A stretch of 64,000 bases of DNA from an uncultured Dyadobacter sp. (GTDB lineage Bacteria; Bacteroidota; Bacteroidia; Cytophagales; Spirosomataceae). The notes under the pieces were generated by a model, which ran no database searches, was not told the DNA's origin, and saw only the letters and a list, made by a program, of their open reading frames with translations. Positions 33,696 to 40,750 of this stretch are shown here, piece after piece; position 1 is the stretch's first letter, and each line of letters opens with the position of its first letter. The position numbers and the translations under genes are program-made. The DNA lies in the NCBI RefSeq assembly GCF_946482605.1, contig NZ_CAMLSE010000001.1, forward strand, positions 310,001 to 374,000, read 5' to 3'.

Positions 33696-35336
33696 ATGAA
33701 AGCGATCTTATCTTTTGTAACAATCCTCCTTTTATTGTGTTCCATCGTCGCGAACGCGCAGCAATTTTCTCCGACGACGGGCGTGCGCTGCGCAAATTGC
33801 GTGCCGACGAATTACAATGCTATCGGTACTCCGTTTATATCGGATGTAAATAGGCCCGGGCTTAATGTGAACTCTCCAAATTATTTTTGGGATATTTATG
33901 AAAGTCTCGCAGATACTCCTCCATCAGTCTATTCACAGCAGTTGCCGGCTGGACAAGGTCAGAATTCTTTCGTGACATTGAAGACATCAGAGGGAGCGCT
34001 GAATGACAAATTGTATTTGGATGTAAGTGGATTCGACGTTAATAAGACTTACGTATTCAGGTACAGCGTTTGCGCTCTCGGTATGTATGATTATCCTGGT
34101 CCTGTATCACCTTATGCACAATCTGCAACAATGGATATCATAACCGTCGGGCAAAATCCTGACTTTATAATTGCATCGCAAACGACCAATTTTGATGTGA
34201 ACAATAGAAAGCATTGGACGAGCAGGAATATAACTTTTACAGCATCGTCCTCAACACTCCGTTTCAGACTTTCAGGTAAGACTCCTGGTCAGGCGCCTGG
34301 CTACGTCCATTTCAGCATTGACAAATATCCATTCGATTGCGATCTTACGCCAAAGCAGGTTGAGTTGACCAAGACATTTGTAGAAACTCCATTCAAGGCT
34401 GGCAAGCTGGATTTAGCGACTGTTCCAATAAAAAGTACTGCACCGGCAGGTGCAGAGCTTGTTTGGAAGGCTGGCGCCAATTCAACCGACCCGACACTAA
34501 CGACGCAGCAAGCATCCGGTGTAGGCATTTCAAATCAAAATCCACCTACTTTACAACCCTATTACGCATTTTATTATGTCAAGGATTTAAACTGCTACTA
34601 CTCGTCTGTATCCCAGGCTGAATTGAAATTCATGTATGTGCCCAAACAAGTTACTGTAAAGCAAACTAATGTAACGGTTGCTTGCAACCAGCTGACCGAT
34701 TTGACGGCATTAATTGATAATCCGCTTGGCTCTGTTTTATGGTATACAAATAATACCCATTCAGGCTTGGCTGTCTCTAACCCTACCGCGGTTCCTCCCG
34801 GAGACTACTATGCTTTTTACTTTGATAATGTTTCCAAATCGTACTCGCTTCCCAATGGTGAAGTATCCATCGCGCAAGTACATGTTGTGAACCCACTCAT
34901 GCCCGGCACGCCCGATTTAGGTCCGACAATGGATATCAATTCCCTGATTTTCCCTGTGAACGGAAGCAAGGACTTTGTCGTGAACATCTATAACAGTGCC
35001 GGGAATAGCAACTGCTCTGTTTTCTTTAAGATATTGAAACTGCCTGGCTTCACGATCACCTATAACACGCAGGCAGGCACATCCAACGTGAACGGCGGTG
35101 TACTCAACAACAACGATTTATGGACTTTCTCTGAGGATGTGAACTTTATAACAATCACCGCAAAAGATCAGATTTCCGCCAACGGCTATTCTGTCATTGG
35201 ATTCAAGATCACCCGCAAAGCCAACACACCTGCCAACTCGGCTCAGAACATTACGGTAACAATTCCTCAGTTGGGCGGCGGCGGGGAAATTAATACCGCG
35301 AACAATGCGCTTATCAATACTGTAACAGGGATTTAG
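33696..35336 (+). CDS. Secreted protein, tandem paralogue 2
   Basis: 546 residues from the ATG at 33696 (signal peptide MKAILSFVTILLLLCSIVANA), preferred over the in-frame ATG at 33636 by comparison with paralogue 1. The architecture is the same: CxxC after the signal ('GVRCANCVPTNYNA'), a jelly-roll-like part ('YVHFSIDKYPFDCDL'), a middle with 'VPPGDYYAFYFDN' and a C-terminal domain ('NSLIFPVNGSKDFVVNIYNS', 'NALINTVTGI'). By eye the last 140 residues are close to 90% identical and the first 400 only about half, so the end is under conversion or stronger constraint. No known family; no T9SS type A tail. Confidence 0.82.
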   Translation: MKAILSFVTILLLLCSIVANAQQFSPTTGVRCANCVPTNYNAIGTPFISDVNRPGLNVNSPNYFWDIYESLADTPPSVYSQQLPAGQGQNSFVTLKTSEGALNDKLYLDVSGFDVNKTYVFRYSVCALGMYDYPGPVSPYAQSATMDIITVGQNPDFIIASQTTNFDVNNRKHWTSRNITFTASSSTLRFRLSGKTPGQAPGYVHFSIDKYPFDCDLTPKQVELTKTFVETPFKAGKLDLATVPIKSTAPAGAELVWKAGANSTDPTLTTQQASGVGISNQNPPTLQPYYAFYYVKDLNCYYSSVSQAELKFMYVPKQVTVKQTNVTVACNQLTDLTALIDNPLGSVLWYTNNTHSGLAVSNPTAVPPGDYYAFYFDNVSKSYSLPNGEVSIAQVHVVNPLMPGTPDLGPTMDINSLIFPVNGSKDFVVNIYNSAGNSNCSVFFKILKLPGFTITYNTQAGTSNVNGGVLNNNDLWTFSEDVNFITITAKDQISANGYSVIGFKITRKANTPANSAQNITVTIPQLGGGGEINTANNALINTVTGI

Positions 35337-35360
35337 CATCTCTTGTAAGTCTTCACATTG

Positions 35361-35399
35361 GCGGTTTCTTTTGAATACCAAAGGAACCGCTATTTTTAT
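35361..35399 (+). terminator. Terminator after paralogue 2
   Basis: GCGGTTTCTTT / AAAGGAACCGC arms (35361-35371, 35380-35390; one G-U pair) followed by TATTTTTAT. Cognate of the hairpin at 33594. Confidence 0.7.
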
Positions 35400-35470
35400 G
35401 TACAGGTGAAATTTCTGAAAACCGAAATCCAGTGAGATAGCGTATCTTTTGATAAAAATACGGAACGAAC

Positions 35471-35803
35471 ATGTGGTCAACTCAAACACTCTGGTTCGAA
35501 ATCGCTGTCGTCAGCATGATTTACTCAGTCGGTAATATTCTCTTCGGGCATTTCGAAGAGCAGACACCTAAGTGGCGGCGGGTGTCGAAATATTTGCTGA
35601 CGTTGGTCATAGTGTTAGTCCTTTCCACCTATTTCGGAAGAACGGTTGCCATGACGTTTCTCGCTGCATTTGCCATTCCGTTTGCGTACATTCACGGCTA
35701 CTATCTGCCCAAAAAGAAGGGGATCAACGGCTGGACGGGCGAGCCCAAGCGGAAGTATTACGAATTCCGGGGTTGGGATACCAATGTGTTCGATAAAGAG
35801 TGA
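35471..35803 (+). CDS. Small membrane protein, unknown function
   Basis: 110 residues with three hydrophobic segments (about 8-26 'WFEIAVVSMIYSVGNILFG', 41-55 'YLLTLVIVLVLSTYF' and 57-76 'RTVAMTFLAAFAIPFAYIHG'). The C-terminal tail is soluble and basic-aromatic ('KKKGINGWTGEPKRKYYEFRGW'). The family is not recognised. Its 3' end overlaps the convergent GH43 gene by 46 bases. Confidence 0.7.
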   Translation: MWSTQTLWFEIAVVSMIYSVGNILFGHFEEQTPKWRRVSKYLLTLVIVLVLSTYFGRTVAMTFLAAFAIPFAYIHGYYLPKKKGINGWTGEPKRKYYEFRGWDTNVFDKE

Positions 35804-36687
35804 ACGCCCATTTCGGTCATCACCACAGGCCTGATGGTACCGTCGTCGTTGTAATGCAAAAAGTCCACACAAACAGAACGGTGATGGCTGTTTCCGTCAG
35901 GTAATGCGCCGTTATGATAGAAAAAGTAGTCTCTGCCCTTAAACTCGACGATGGCGGGGCGGTTCGTTTCACAGCGGAACGGCACTTCATTGATCACTCC
36001 CTTAAATTCCCACGGACCCATTATGCTCCTGCTCATGGCATATGCTACCTTTTCGGGAATCTGGTAGCCATAGCACAGATAGTACCACCCGTTTCGCTCA
36101 TGTATGTGGGCACCTTCCTGGAAATCGGGGAGCTCAATGGTTTGGATCTCACCGTCGAGTTCGACCCTATTTTTATTTAGTTTCACGAAATAGCATTGGC
36201 CATTTCCCCAAAACATATATGCCTCACCGTCACGATCTACGATGACGGTCGGATCCAGGTTTGCCTTTTCGTTCCCTGGTGCAGGCAGCATGTCATGGGT
36301 GACCAATGCGGAGCCCCTGGCGTCCACGAAGGGGCCAAGTGGACTTTCAGCCGTCGCCACGCCGATTGCCTTGCCGGGAATGGTAGCATGTGAAACCGCG
36401 ACATACCAATAAAATTGGTTACCCGACCGGATCACTTTCGATGCATAAGCATCGCCTTTTGCCCAGGCGAAGTCGGTTGCATTGAGCAGGAGCGAGTGGT
36501 CTTCCCAGCGGATCATGTCCTGGGTGGAGAACGCAAGCCAGTTGTGCATGATGTATTGATCTACCCCCGGAGGAGCTTCGTCGTGCCCGGTGTACAGGTA
36601 GAGCGTGTCATCGACCACCAACACGGTGGGGTCGGCGGTGTAGAAATGTCGGATGACAGGGTTGCCATGAAATTCGTTGCGTATCAT
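35758..36687 (-). CDS. Glycoside hydrolase family 43 protein
   Basis: 309 residues, no obvious signal peptide. The five-bladed GH43 pattern is present: 'HFYTADPTVLVVDDTLYLYTGHDE' (general base Asp19), 'NLDPTVIVDRDGEAYMFWGNG' (pKa-tuning Asp), 'DFQEGAHIHERNGWYYLCYG' (general acid Glu), 'RPAIVEFKGRDYFFYHNGAL'. The family includes beta-xylosidases, alpha-L-arabinofuranosidases and arabinanases. An arabinose-releasing activity would fit the ara operon at 56-60 kb, but this link is inference. The lack of a leader suggests action on imported oligosaccharides, unless the start lies elsewhere. Confidence 0.9.
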   Translation of the reverse strand: MIRNEFHGNPVIRHFYTADPTVLVVDDTLYLYTGHDEAPPGVDQYIMHNWLAFSTQDMIRWEDHSLLLNATDFAWAKGDAYASKVIRSGNQFYWYVAVSHATIPGKAIGVATAESPLGPFVDARGSALVTHDMLPAPGNEKANLDPTVIVDRDGEAYMFWGNGQCYFVKLNKNRVELDGEIQTIELPDFQEGAHIHERNGWYYLCYGYQIPEKVAYAMSRSIMGPWEFKGVINEVPFRCETNRPAIVEFKGRDYFFYHNGALPDGNSHHRSVCVDFLHYNDDGTIRPVVMTEMGVHSLSNTLVSQPRNS

Positions 36688-36745
36688 TGCCGGCCATTTT
36701 AAGATTTGTCATAATCTTTTAAAAAGCTGTGCCGGGCGGAGCAAG

Positions 36746-37408
36746 TTACTTTCTGACGATGGCCTTGCTGCGTTCTTTCAGGAAGCGATAATTCCGGTGA
36801 TGCGCCAGTGAACGGTCCAGTTTTTCGAGTAGCCGTTTGTCTTTGAGCGCGTACCAATAGCCTTTCAACAAATAAAGGCTTACGTAGGATTGCGGGTGAT
36901 CTTCGATGAAACCGGCCATTTCGGTTATTAGTCGGTCGCGTTCCTGTGCTTGTCGTGTTACCCAGTATTGGGCACTGTCGGCCAGGCTTTTCTTACGTGC
37001 ACGGGCCTCGGCCAGCACGTAGCTGTCTAGTCTTTTGTCGGAAGGGACCTGAATGGTGTTCCGGAAAACCTCCCATTCCATATTGCTCCGGGAGCGGGTT
37101 ACCTGCGATTTGGACAGGTCGGCGGTGTCAATTCTGATTTCGGTTCCCGGTTCAAAGAAGAAGGTCAATGCACCTTTCTTTTGCGATACCTGAAATTGAT
37201 AAAGGTCGGGCAGCAGGTCGGGGTCCATTCGTAAGTGTGTGGTATCAAAACCGAGTTTGATCGAATGCACGACGGCCGCGAAGCCTTTTTCCCGCGTCAG
37301 CAGAATAGCCTTGCGGTCGTTCCAGGCCCTGGGAGCGACGATTTTGATTTTGACATTTTGGGAGGCGGTAATGGCGAGCGTGAGGAGTAGCAGAAGGTAT
37401 AATTTCAT
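36746..37408 (-). CDS. Exported DUF4369-like protein without thioredoxin domain
   Basis: 220 residues from the ATG at 37406-37408; a GTG two codons earlier is the alternative. Signal peptide MKLYLLLLLTLAITASQ. The body resembles the N-terminal DUF4369 domain of Bacteroidota periplasmic thiol-disulfide proteins ('AILLTREKGFAAVVHSIKLG', 'FFFEPGTEIRIDTADLSKSQV', then a helical 'MEWEVFRNTIQ'), followed by 'EDHPQSYVSLYLLKGYW'. The thioredoxin-like domain with CxxC that normally follows is absent, and there is no cysteine at all in the chain. It may be a truncated relative or a binding-only form. Confidence 0.72.
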   Translation of the reverse strand: MKLYLLLLLTLAITASQNVKIKIVAPRAWNDRKAILLTREKGFAAVVHSIKLGFDTTHLRMDPDLLPDLYQFQVSQKKGALTFFFEPGTEIRIDTADLSKSQVTRSRSNMEWEVFRNTIQVPSDKRLDSYVLAEARARKKSLADSAQYWVTRQAQERDRLITEMAGFIEDHPQSYVSLYLLKGYWYALKDKRLLEKLDRSLAHHRNYRFLKERSKAIVRK

Positions 37409-37478
37409 CGGCACAGGCGGCGAACAGGAATTTATTGTTTAATGCTTATCTTCGATATACATACACTATCAGTACGAC

Positions 37479-37925
37479 ATGCAGTATAATCCCTACGAGG
37501 TAATTTCAGGCGAATCGTCCAAGGTTTACGAGTTTGTCAGCTTTGGTAATAACGGCCCGGTTAAGAAATTGGTCGTACATAGCAGCACTAATTTACACAA
37601 CTTCTTCAATTTAGGTTTCGGGGATAAAGATGAACTCACCGGCGAAATCGATGATTTGGTCGTCACTAATAACGGAGATAGCCTCCGCGTTATGGCGACG
37701 GTGGCTTCAACAATCTATCTTTTTACCGATGAATTTCCCGATGCGATGATTTTTGCAGTGGGGAGTACGAAATCGAGAACAAGGTTATACAGAATGGGAA
37801 TTTCAAATAATCTGGAAACCATTAATATAGATTTCGAGGTTTACGGATTAGTCGGCGATGCCTGGGAGGAATTTGTCCCGGGATGTGAATATCAGGCATT
37901 CTTTGTAAAACGGAAATACAAATGA
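37479..37925 (+). CDS. DUF6934-like protein, first gene of a two-gene cassette
   Basis: 148 residues, cytoplasmic, no signal. It begins 'MQYNPYEVISGESSKVYEFVSFG', then 'RVMATVASTIYLFTDEFPDAMIFAVGSTKSRTRLYRMGI' and ends 'FEVYGLVGDAWEEFVPGCEYQAFFVKRKYK'. I recall this family as DUF6934, which is restricted largely to Cytophagales and Sphingobacteriales. Its function is unknown. Its stop codon overlaps the start of a 54-residue gene (ATGA), which means coupled translation. The arrangement resembles a toxin-antitoxin or other two-component cassette, but no catalytic motif is evident. Confidence 0.75.
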   Translation: MQYNPYEVISGESSKVYEFVSFGNNGPVKKLVVHSSTNLHNFFNLGFGDKDELTGEIDDLVVTNNGDSLRVMATVASTIYLFTDEFPDAMIFAVGSTKSRTRLYRMGISNNLETINIDFEVYGLVGDAWEEFVPGCEYQAFFVKRKYK

Positions 37926-38086
37926 TTCAGGAAATGGAAAAGGGGAGCGATGAAGGTATCAGACCTTCTGTCAGGAAAATTGATAAGAGCCTTGATAAAT
38001 ATCTTGAAAAGGGGCTATTTAAAGAGAAGGTGAAAAAGGCAAATGAGGTCTTAAGGACGGTCGGTTTACCTGAAAAGGTCAAGTAG
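37922..38086 (+). CDS. 54-residue protein overlapping the DUF6934-like gene
   Basis: The ATG at 37922 overlaps the previous stop codon (ATGA). The product (MIQEMEKGSDEGIRPSVRKI, continuing 'DKSLDKYLEKGLFKEKVKKA' and 'NEVLRTVGLPEKVK') is helical, charged and basic at its end, with no membrane segment. Because translation is coupled and composition is protein-like, I believe the gene is real. It is the right size for an antitoxin or a small adaptor. Function unknown. Confidence 0.65.
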   Translation: MIQEMEKGSDEGIRPSVRKIDKSLDKYLEKGLFKEKVKKANEVLRTVGLPEKVK

Positions 38087-38155
38087 CGCCCCTCGGACAA
38101 GTAACCAGCTGTCGAATATAACTAAAATCCGACAGCCGGTCAGTCAGCCAGAAGG

Positions 38156-38998
38156 CTATTTAACCTGCAATTTCACTAATACCGGCTGGTGATCCGATGG
38201 GTAGCGTTGTTCCTTTGAGTCGGTGAGCACGCCGTATTTCAGTACATCGATATTCTTGCTTGTGAAGATATAATCGATCCGGTTTTTCATCGGTGCATCA
38301 AACTTGAAGCTGTTGAATGTGCCTTCCGGGCCATAAGGTGCCTGTTTGGTCACGTCATGGGTGTCGTTGAGCAGGCCGCTGATCGTTTTGATCTGCTCGG
38401 TTTCGGGTGTAGAGTTGAAATCGCCTGTCAGGATAGCGGTTGCATTTCCAGCGATCTCCTTGATTTTCTTCACCATCAGGAAGCCGGATTGCCTGCGCGC
38501 TTCCACACCCTGATGGTCGAAATGCACATTGAAAAAGAAGAATTTCTTTTTGGTATTCAAATCCTCAAACTGACCCCAGGAGCAAATGCGGTTGCAGCAG
38601 GTAGCATCCCAGCCTTTGCCCGGCTTGTCGGGTGTTTCGCTCAGCCAGAAATCACCGGATTTAAGCAATTTGAAACGGTCTTTTTTGTAAAAGATCGCTG
38701 AATGCTCCCCGCCTTCCTTGCCATCGTCGCGGCCTTTGCCGTAATAGGCAAATTCAGGCAGCTCGGCTACGTCTTTCAATTGTCCGACGAGTGCTTCCTG
38801 CACGCCGAAAATGTCGAACTCATGGAAACGGACCAGTCCTTTTACATTCTCCTTGCGGTTGGGCCAGGCATTGATACCGTCGTTCGGGGTGTTGTAGCGC
38901 AGGTTGTAGGATCCCACGTTGATAGTAGCGGTTTTCTGGGCAAACGACGCATTTGCGAATGCGAGGAATCCCAGCAGGTAAAGGGTAATTTTTTTCAT
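38156..38998 (-). CDS. Exported endonuclease/exonuclease/phosphatase-family enzyme
   Basis: 280 residues with signal peptide MKKITLYLLGFLAFANASFAQ. EEP-fold motifs are complete: 'INVGSYNLRYNTPNDG' (Asn), 'FDIFGVQEALVGQ' (metal Glu), 'FFNVHFDHQGVEARRQSG' (His), 'AILTGDFNSTPE' (Asp, Asn), 'RIDYIFTSKNI' and 'YPSDHQPVLVKL' (Asp-His). Exported members cleave phosphodiesters such as nucleic acids, sphingomyelin or inositol phosphates. It lies downstream of sus locus 2 on the same strand but behind a terminator, so a link to that locus is possible but not proven. Confidence 0.92.
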   Translation of the reverse strand: MKKITLYLLGFLAFANASFAQKTATINVGSYNLRYNTPNDGINAWPNRKENVKGLVRFHEFDIFGVQEALVGQLKDVAELPEFAYYGKGRDDGKEGGEHSAIFYKKDRFKLLKSGDFWLSETPDKPGKGWDATCCNRICSWGQFEDLNTKKKFFFFNVHFDHQGVEARRQSGFLMVKKIKEIAGNATAILTGDFNSTPETEQIKTISGLLNDTHDVTKQAPYGPEGTFNSFKFDAPMKNRIDYIFTSKNIDVLKYGVLTDSKEQRYPSDHQPVLVKLQVK

Positions 38999-39024
38999 TG
39001 GGTATGGATGATGATTGATTAACT

Positions 39025-39050
39025 ATAAAACAAAAGACCCCGAAGGGTCT
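39025..39050 (-). terminator. Intrinsic terminator of susC-susD locus 2
   Basis: On the minus strand: AGACCC-TTCG-GGGTCT (39050-39035) followed by TTTGTTTTA. A UUCG tetraloop closes a 6-bp stem about 70 bases after the SusD stop codon. Confidence 0.85.
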
Positions 39051-39119
39051 CCTGTTTCAAATTCAAAAATATGTGTTTCCATTTTAACCTATGATGAATA
39101 TTCAAAGGTTAGGGCAGAT

Positions 39120-40718
39120 TTACCAGCCGGGAGTTTGCTTGTAGGCTCCGTTGCTGCGTGAAATTTCGTCCGGGTTCATCGGCCAGGCCATGTGCCTGGC
39201 TGCATCGAATTTCCTGGCAGGCCATATTTCCTGAATTTTGTAGGTTGAATTCGGGTCTGTTTTATTGTCGTGGATCCGGCCGTGTAATGGCATGTTGATC
39301 TTATCGATATCCCCCCAGCGTTTCAGGTCGGCGAGACGGTCGGTCCATTCACAGGCCAGCTCGACGCGACGCTCATGTTTGAGATCGGCCAGCGTGGGAG
39401 CAGCAATAGGGGCCAGTCCCACCCGGGCGCGTATTTCGTTGATCGGTGCCGCGGCTTCGGCATTCTTGCCCTGTTTGATCAAAGCTTCTGCTTTGAAGAG
39501 CAAGACCTCGGCATAGCGCATCAGCGGAAGGTTCAGGCGGGTCGAGGGACCGTCACCATTCTGATTGATCATCGTGTTGCTCCCTGCATTTTCGTTGCTG
39601 CCGTAGCTGTACGGCTCCATATACTTCCGGATTTGGAAGCCCGAGAGGCTGTTGGTGGAGAAGTAAGCACGTTCTTTACCGAAATAGGTGAATTTATCGC
39701 CGAATTTCAGGATCGTTACTTCCCTTCTGGGGTCTTTGGCCTCGTATTCATCATAGAGTTCTTCGGTAGGCTGAAAATAGCCCCAGCCATTGAAAATACC
39801 CCAGCCTTTGTTTTCCAGCGATACGCCGGGGAAGATGGATCCGCCTTGCACACCCGAGTTAACCGACCAGATATACTCACTGGTAAAATTATTCTCGATT
39901 GTAAAAACTGCCTGGTAATTCGCAGCGGGCGTAGCTTTGCCGGTGATCAGGGCACGGGCACCCTCATTCTTGATCTTATCAGCCAGTTCGGGGATCAATG
40001 CCCATTTTGAAGCGTCGTATTGTGCCCAGTAGGCATACGTTTTGACCATATAACCCCAGGCAGCGGCCTTATGCGCGCGTCCCTGGTCGGCCGGTGCGTA
40101 GGATTGGAACAATGGCAGTAGGTCGGCAGCTTTCTGAAGGTCGCTGATGATCTGCGCATAATTGTCGGTCACGGATGGCAGCTGTGGCGGAATGCGTTTC
40201 CCGAATTCGGCGTTTTCGGGTCCGTCGAAAGGTACGCCCAGGTTTTTGTGTCCCCAGGAGTAGGCGAGCCAGAAATGGGAGAATGCGCGGATGAAGTACG
40301 CTTCACCCAGCGCCCTGTTTTTCACTGCCTCCGATACGCCCGTTGCCGTTGGGACACCCTGGATCACCTGATTTGCCTTGTTGAGCATCCAGTACACATC
40401 ATTCCAGCAGTTGGCAATGGAACCTTCGCGGCCTGTAATATTGAAATTCTTGATATTGTCACTTTCGGCGCGCACGCGGCCTGTCACGACGTCGTCGCTC
40501 GCATTCTGCATCCAGAACAGGTTCCGGCCCCAGGTGTTTTCATAACCCATGGGTGCATACATAGCCGCAACGGCCTTATTAAGGTCTTCATCGCTTTTCC
40601 AGAAGAACGCGGTCGTGGGTGATCCGTTCGGTTTGGTATCTACCCAGCTTTCAGAACAGGCGGATGCGCTTACGGCCAGTACAATGGCTAGACCCGCATT
40701 TTTAATGATATTTTTCAT
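39120..40718 (-). CDS. SusD/RagB-family outer-membrane lipoprotein (locus 2)
   Basis: 532 residues. Lipoprotein signal 'LAIVLAVSASAC' (Cys21). RagB/SusD motifs: 'AFFWKSDEDLNKAVAAMYAP', 'NRALGEAYFIRAFSHFWLAYSWG', 'LPLMRYAEVLLFKAEALIKQGKNAEAAAPINEIRARVGL', 'LADLKHERRVELACEWTDRLADLKRWG' and the closing 'RHMAWPMNPDEISRSNG'. It is the usual nutrient-binding lid of the SusC pore encoded 32 bases upstream. The substrate is not evident from sequence. Confidence 0.95.
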   Translation of the reverse strand: MKNIIKNAGLAIVLAVSASACSESWVDTKPNGSPTTAFFWKSDEDLNKAVAAMYAPMGYENTWGRNLFWMQNASDDVVTGRVRAESDNIKNFNITGREGSIANCWNDVYWMLNKANQVIQGVPTATGVSEAVKNRALGEAYFIRAFSHFWLAYSWGHKNLGVPFDGPENAEFGKRIPPQLPSVTDNYAQIISDLQKAADLLPLFQSYAPADQGRAHKAAAWGYMVKTYAYWAQYDASKWALIPELADKIKNEGARALITGKATPAANYQAVFTIENNFTSEYIWSVNSGVQGGSIFPGVSLENKGWGIFNGWGYFQPTEELYDEYEAKDPRREVTILKFGDKFTYFGKERAYFSTNSLSGFQIRKYMEPYSYGSNENAGSNTMINQNGDGPSTRLNLPLMRYAEVLLFKAEALIKQGKNAEAAAPINEIRARVGLAPIAAPTLADLKHERRVELACEWTDRLADLKRWGDIDKINMPLHGRIHDNKTDPNSTYKIQEIWPARKFDAARHMAWPMNPDEISRSNGAYKQTPGW

Positions 40719-40750
40719 AAGTCGAAATCTTTGTTGGTCTGATCTTCCTG

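Noticed and set aside
38108..38136. GCTGTCG/CGACAGC hairpin as terminator of the DUF6934-like cassette
   Set aside because: The 7-bp stem has a 15-base loop and no T-run on either strand, so it is noted only as a possible relative of the repeat at 720-783.
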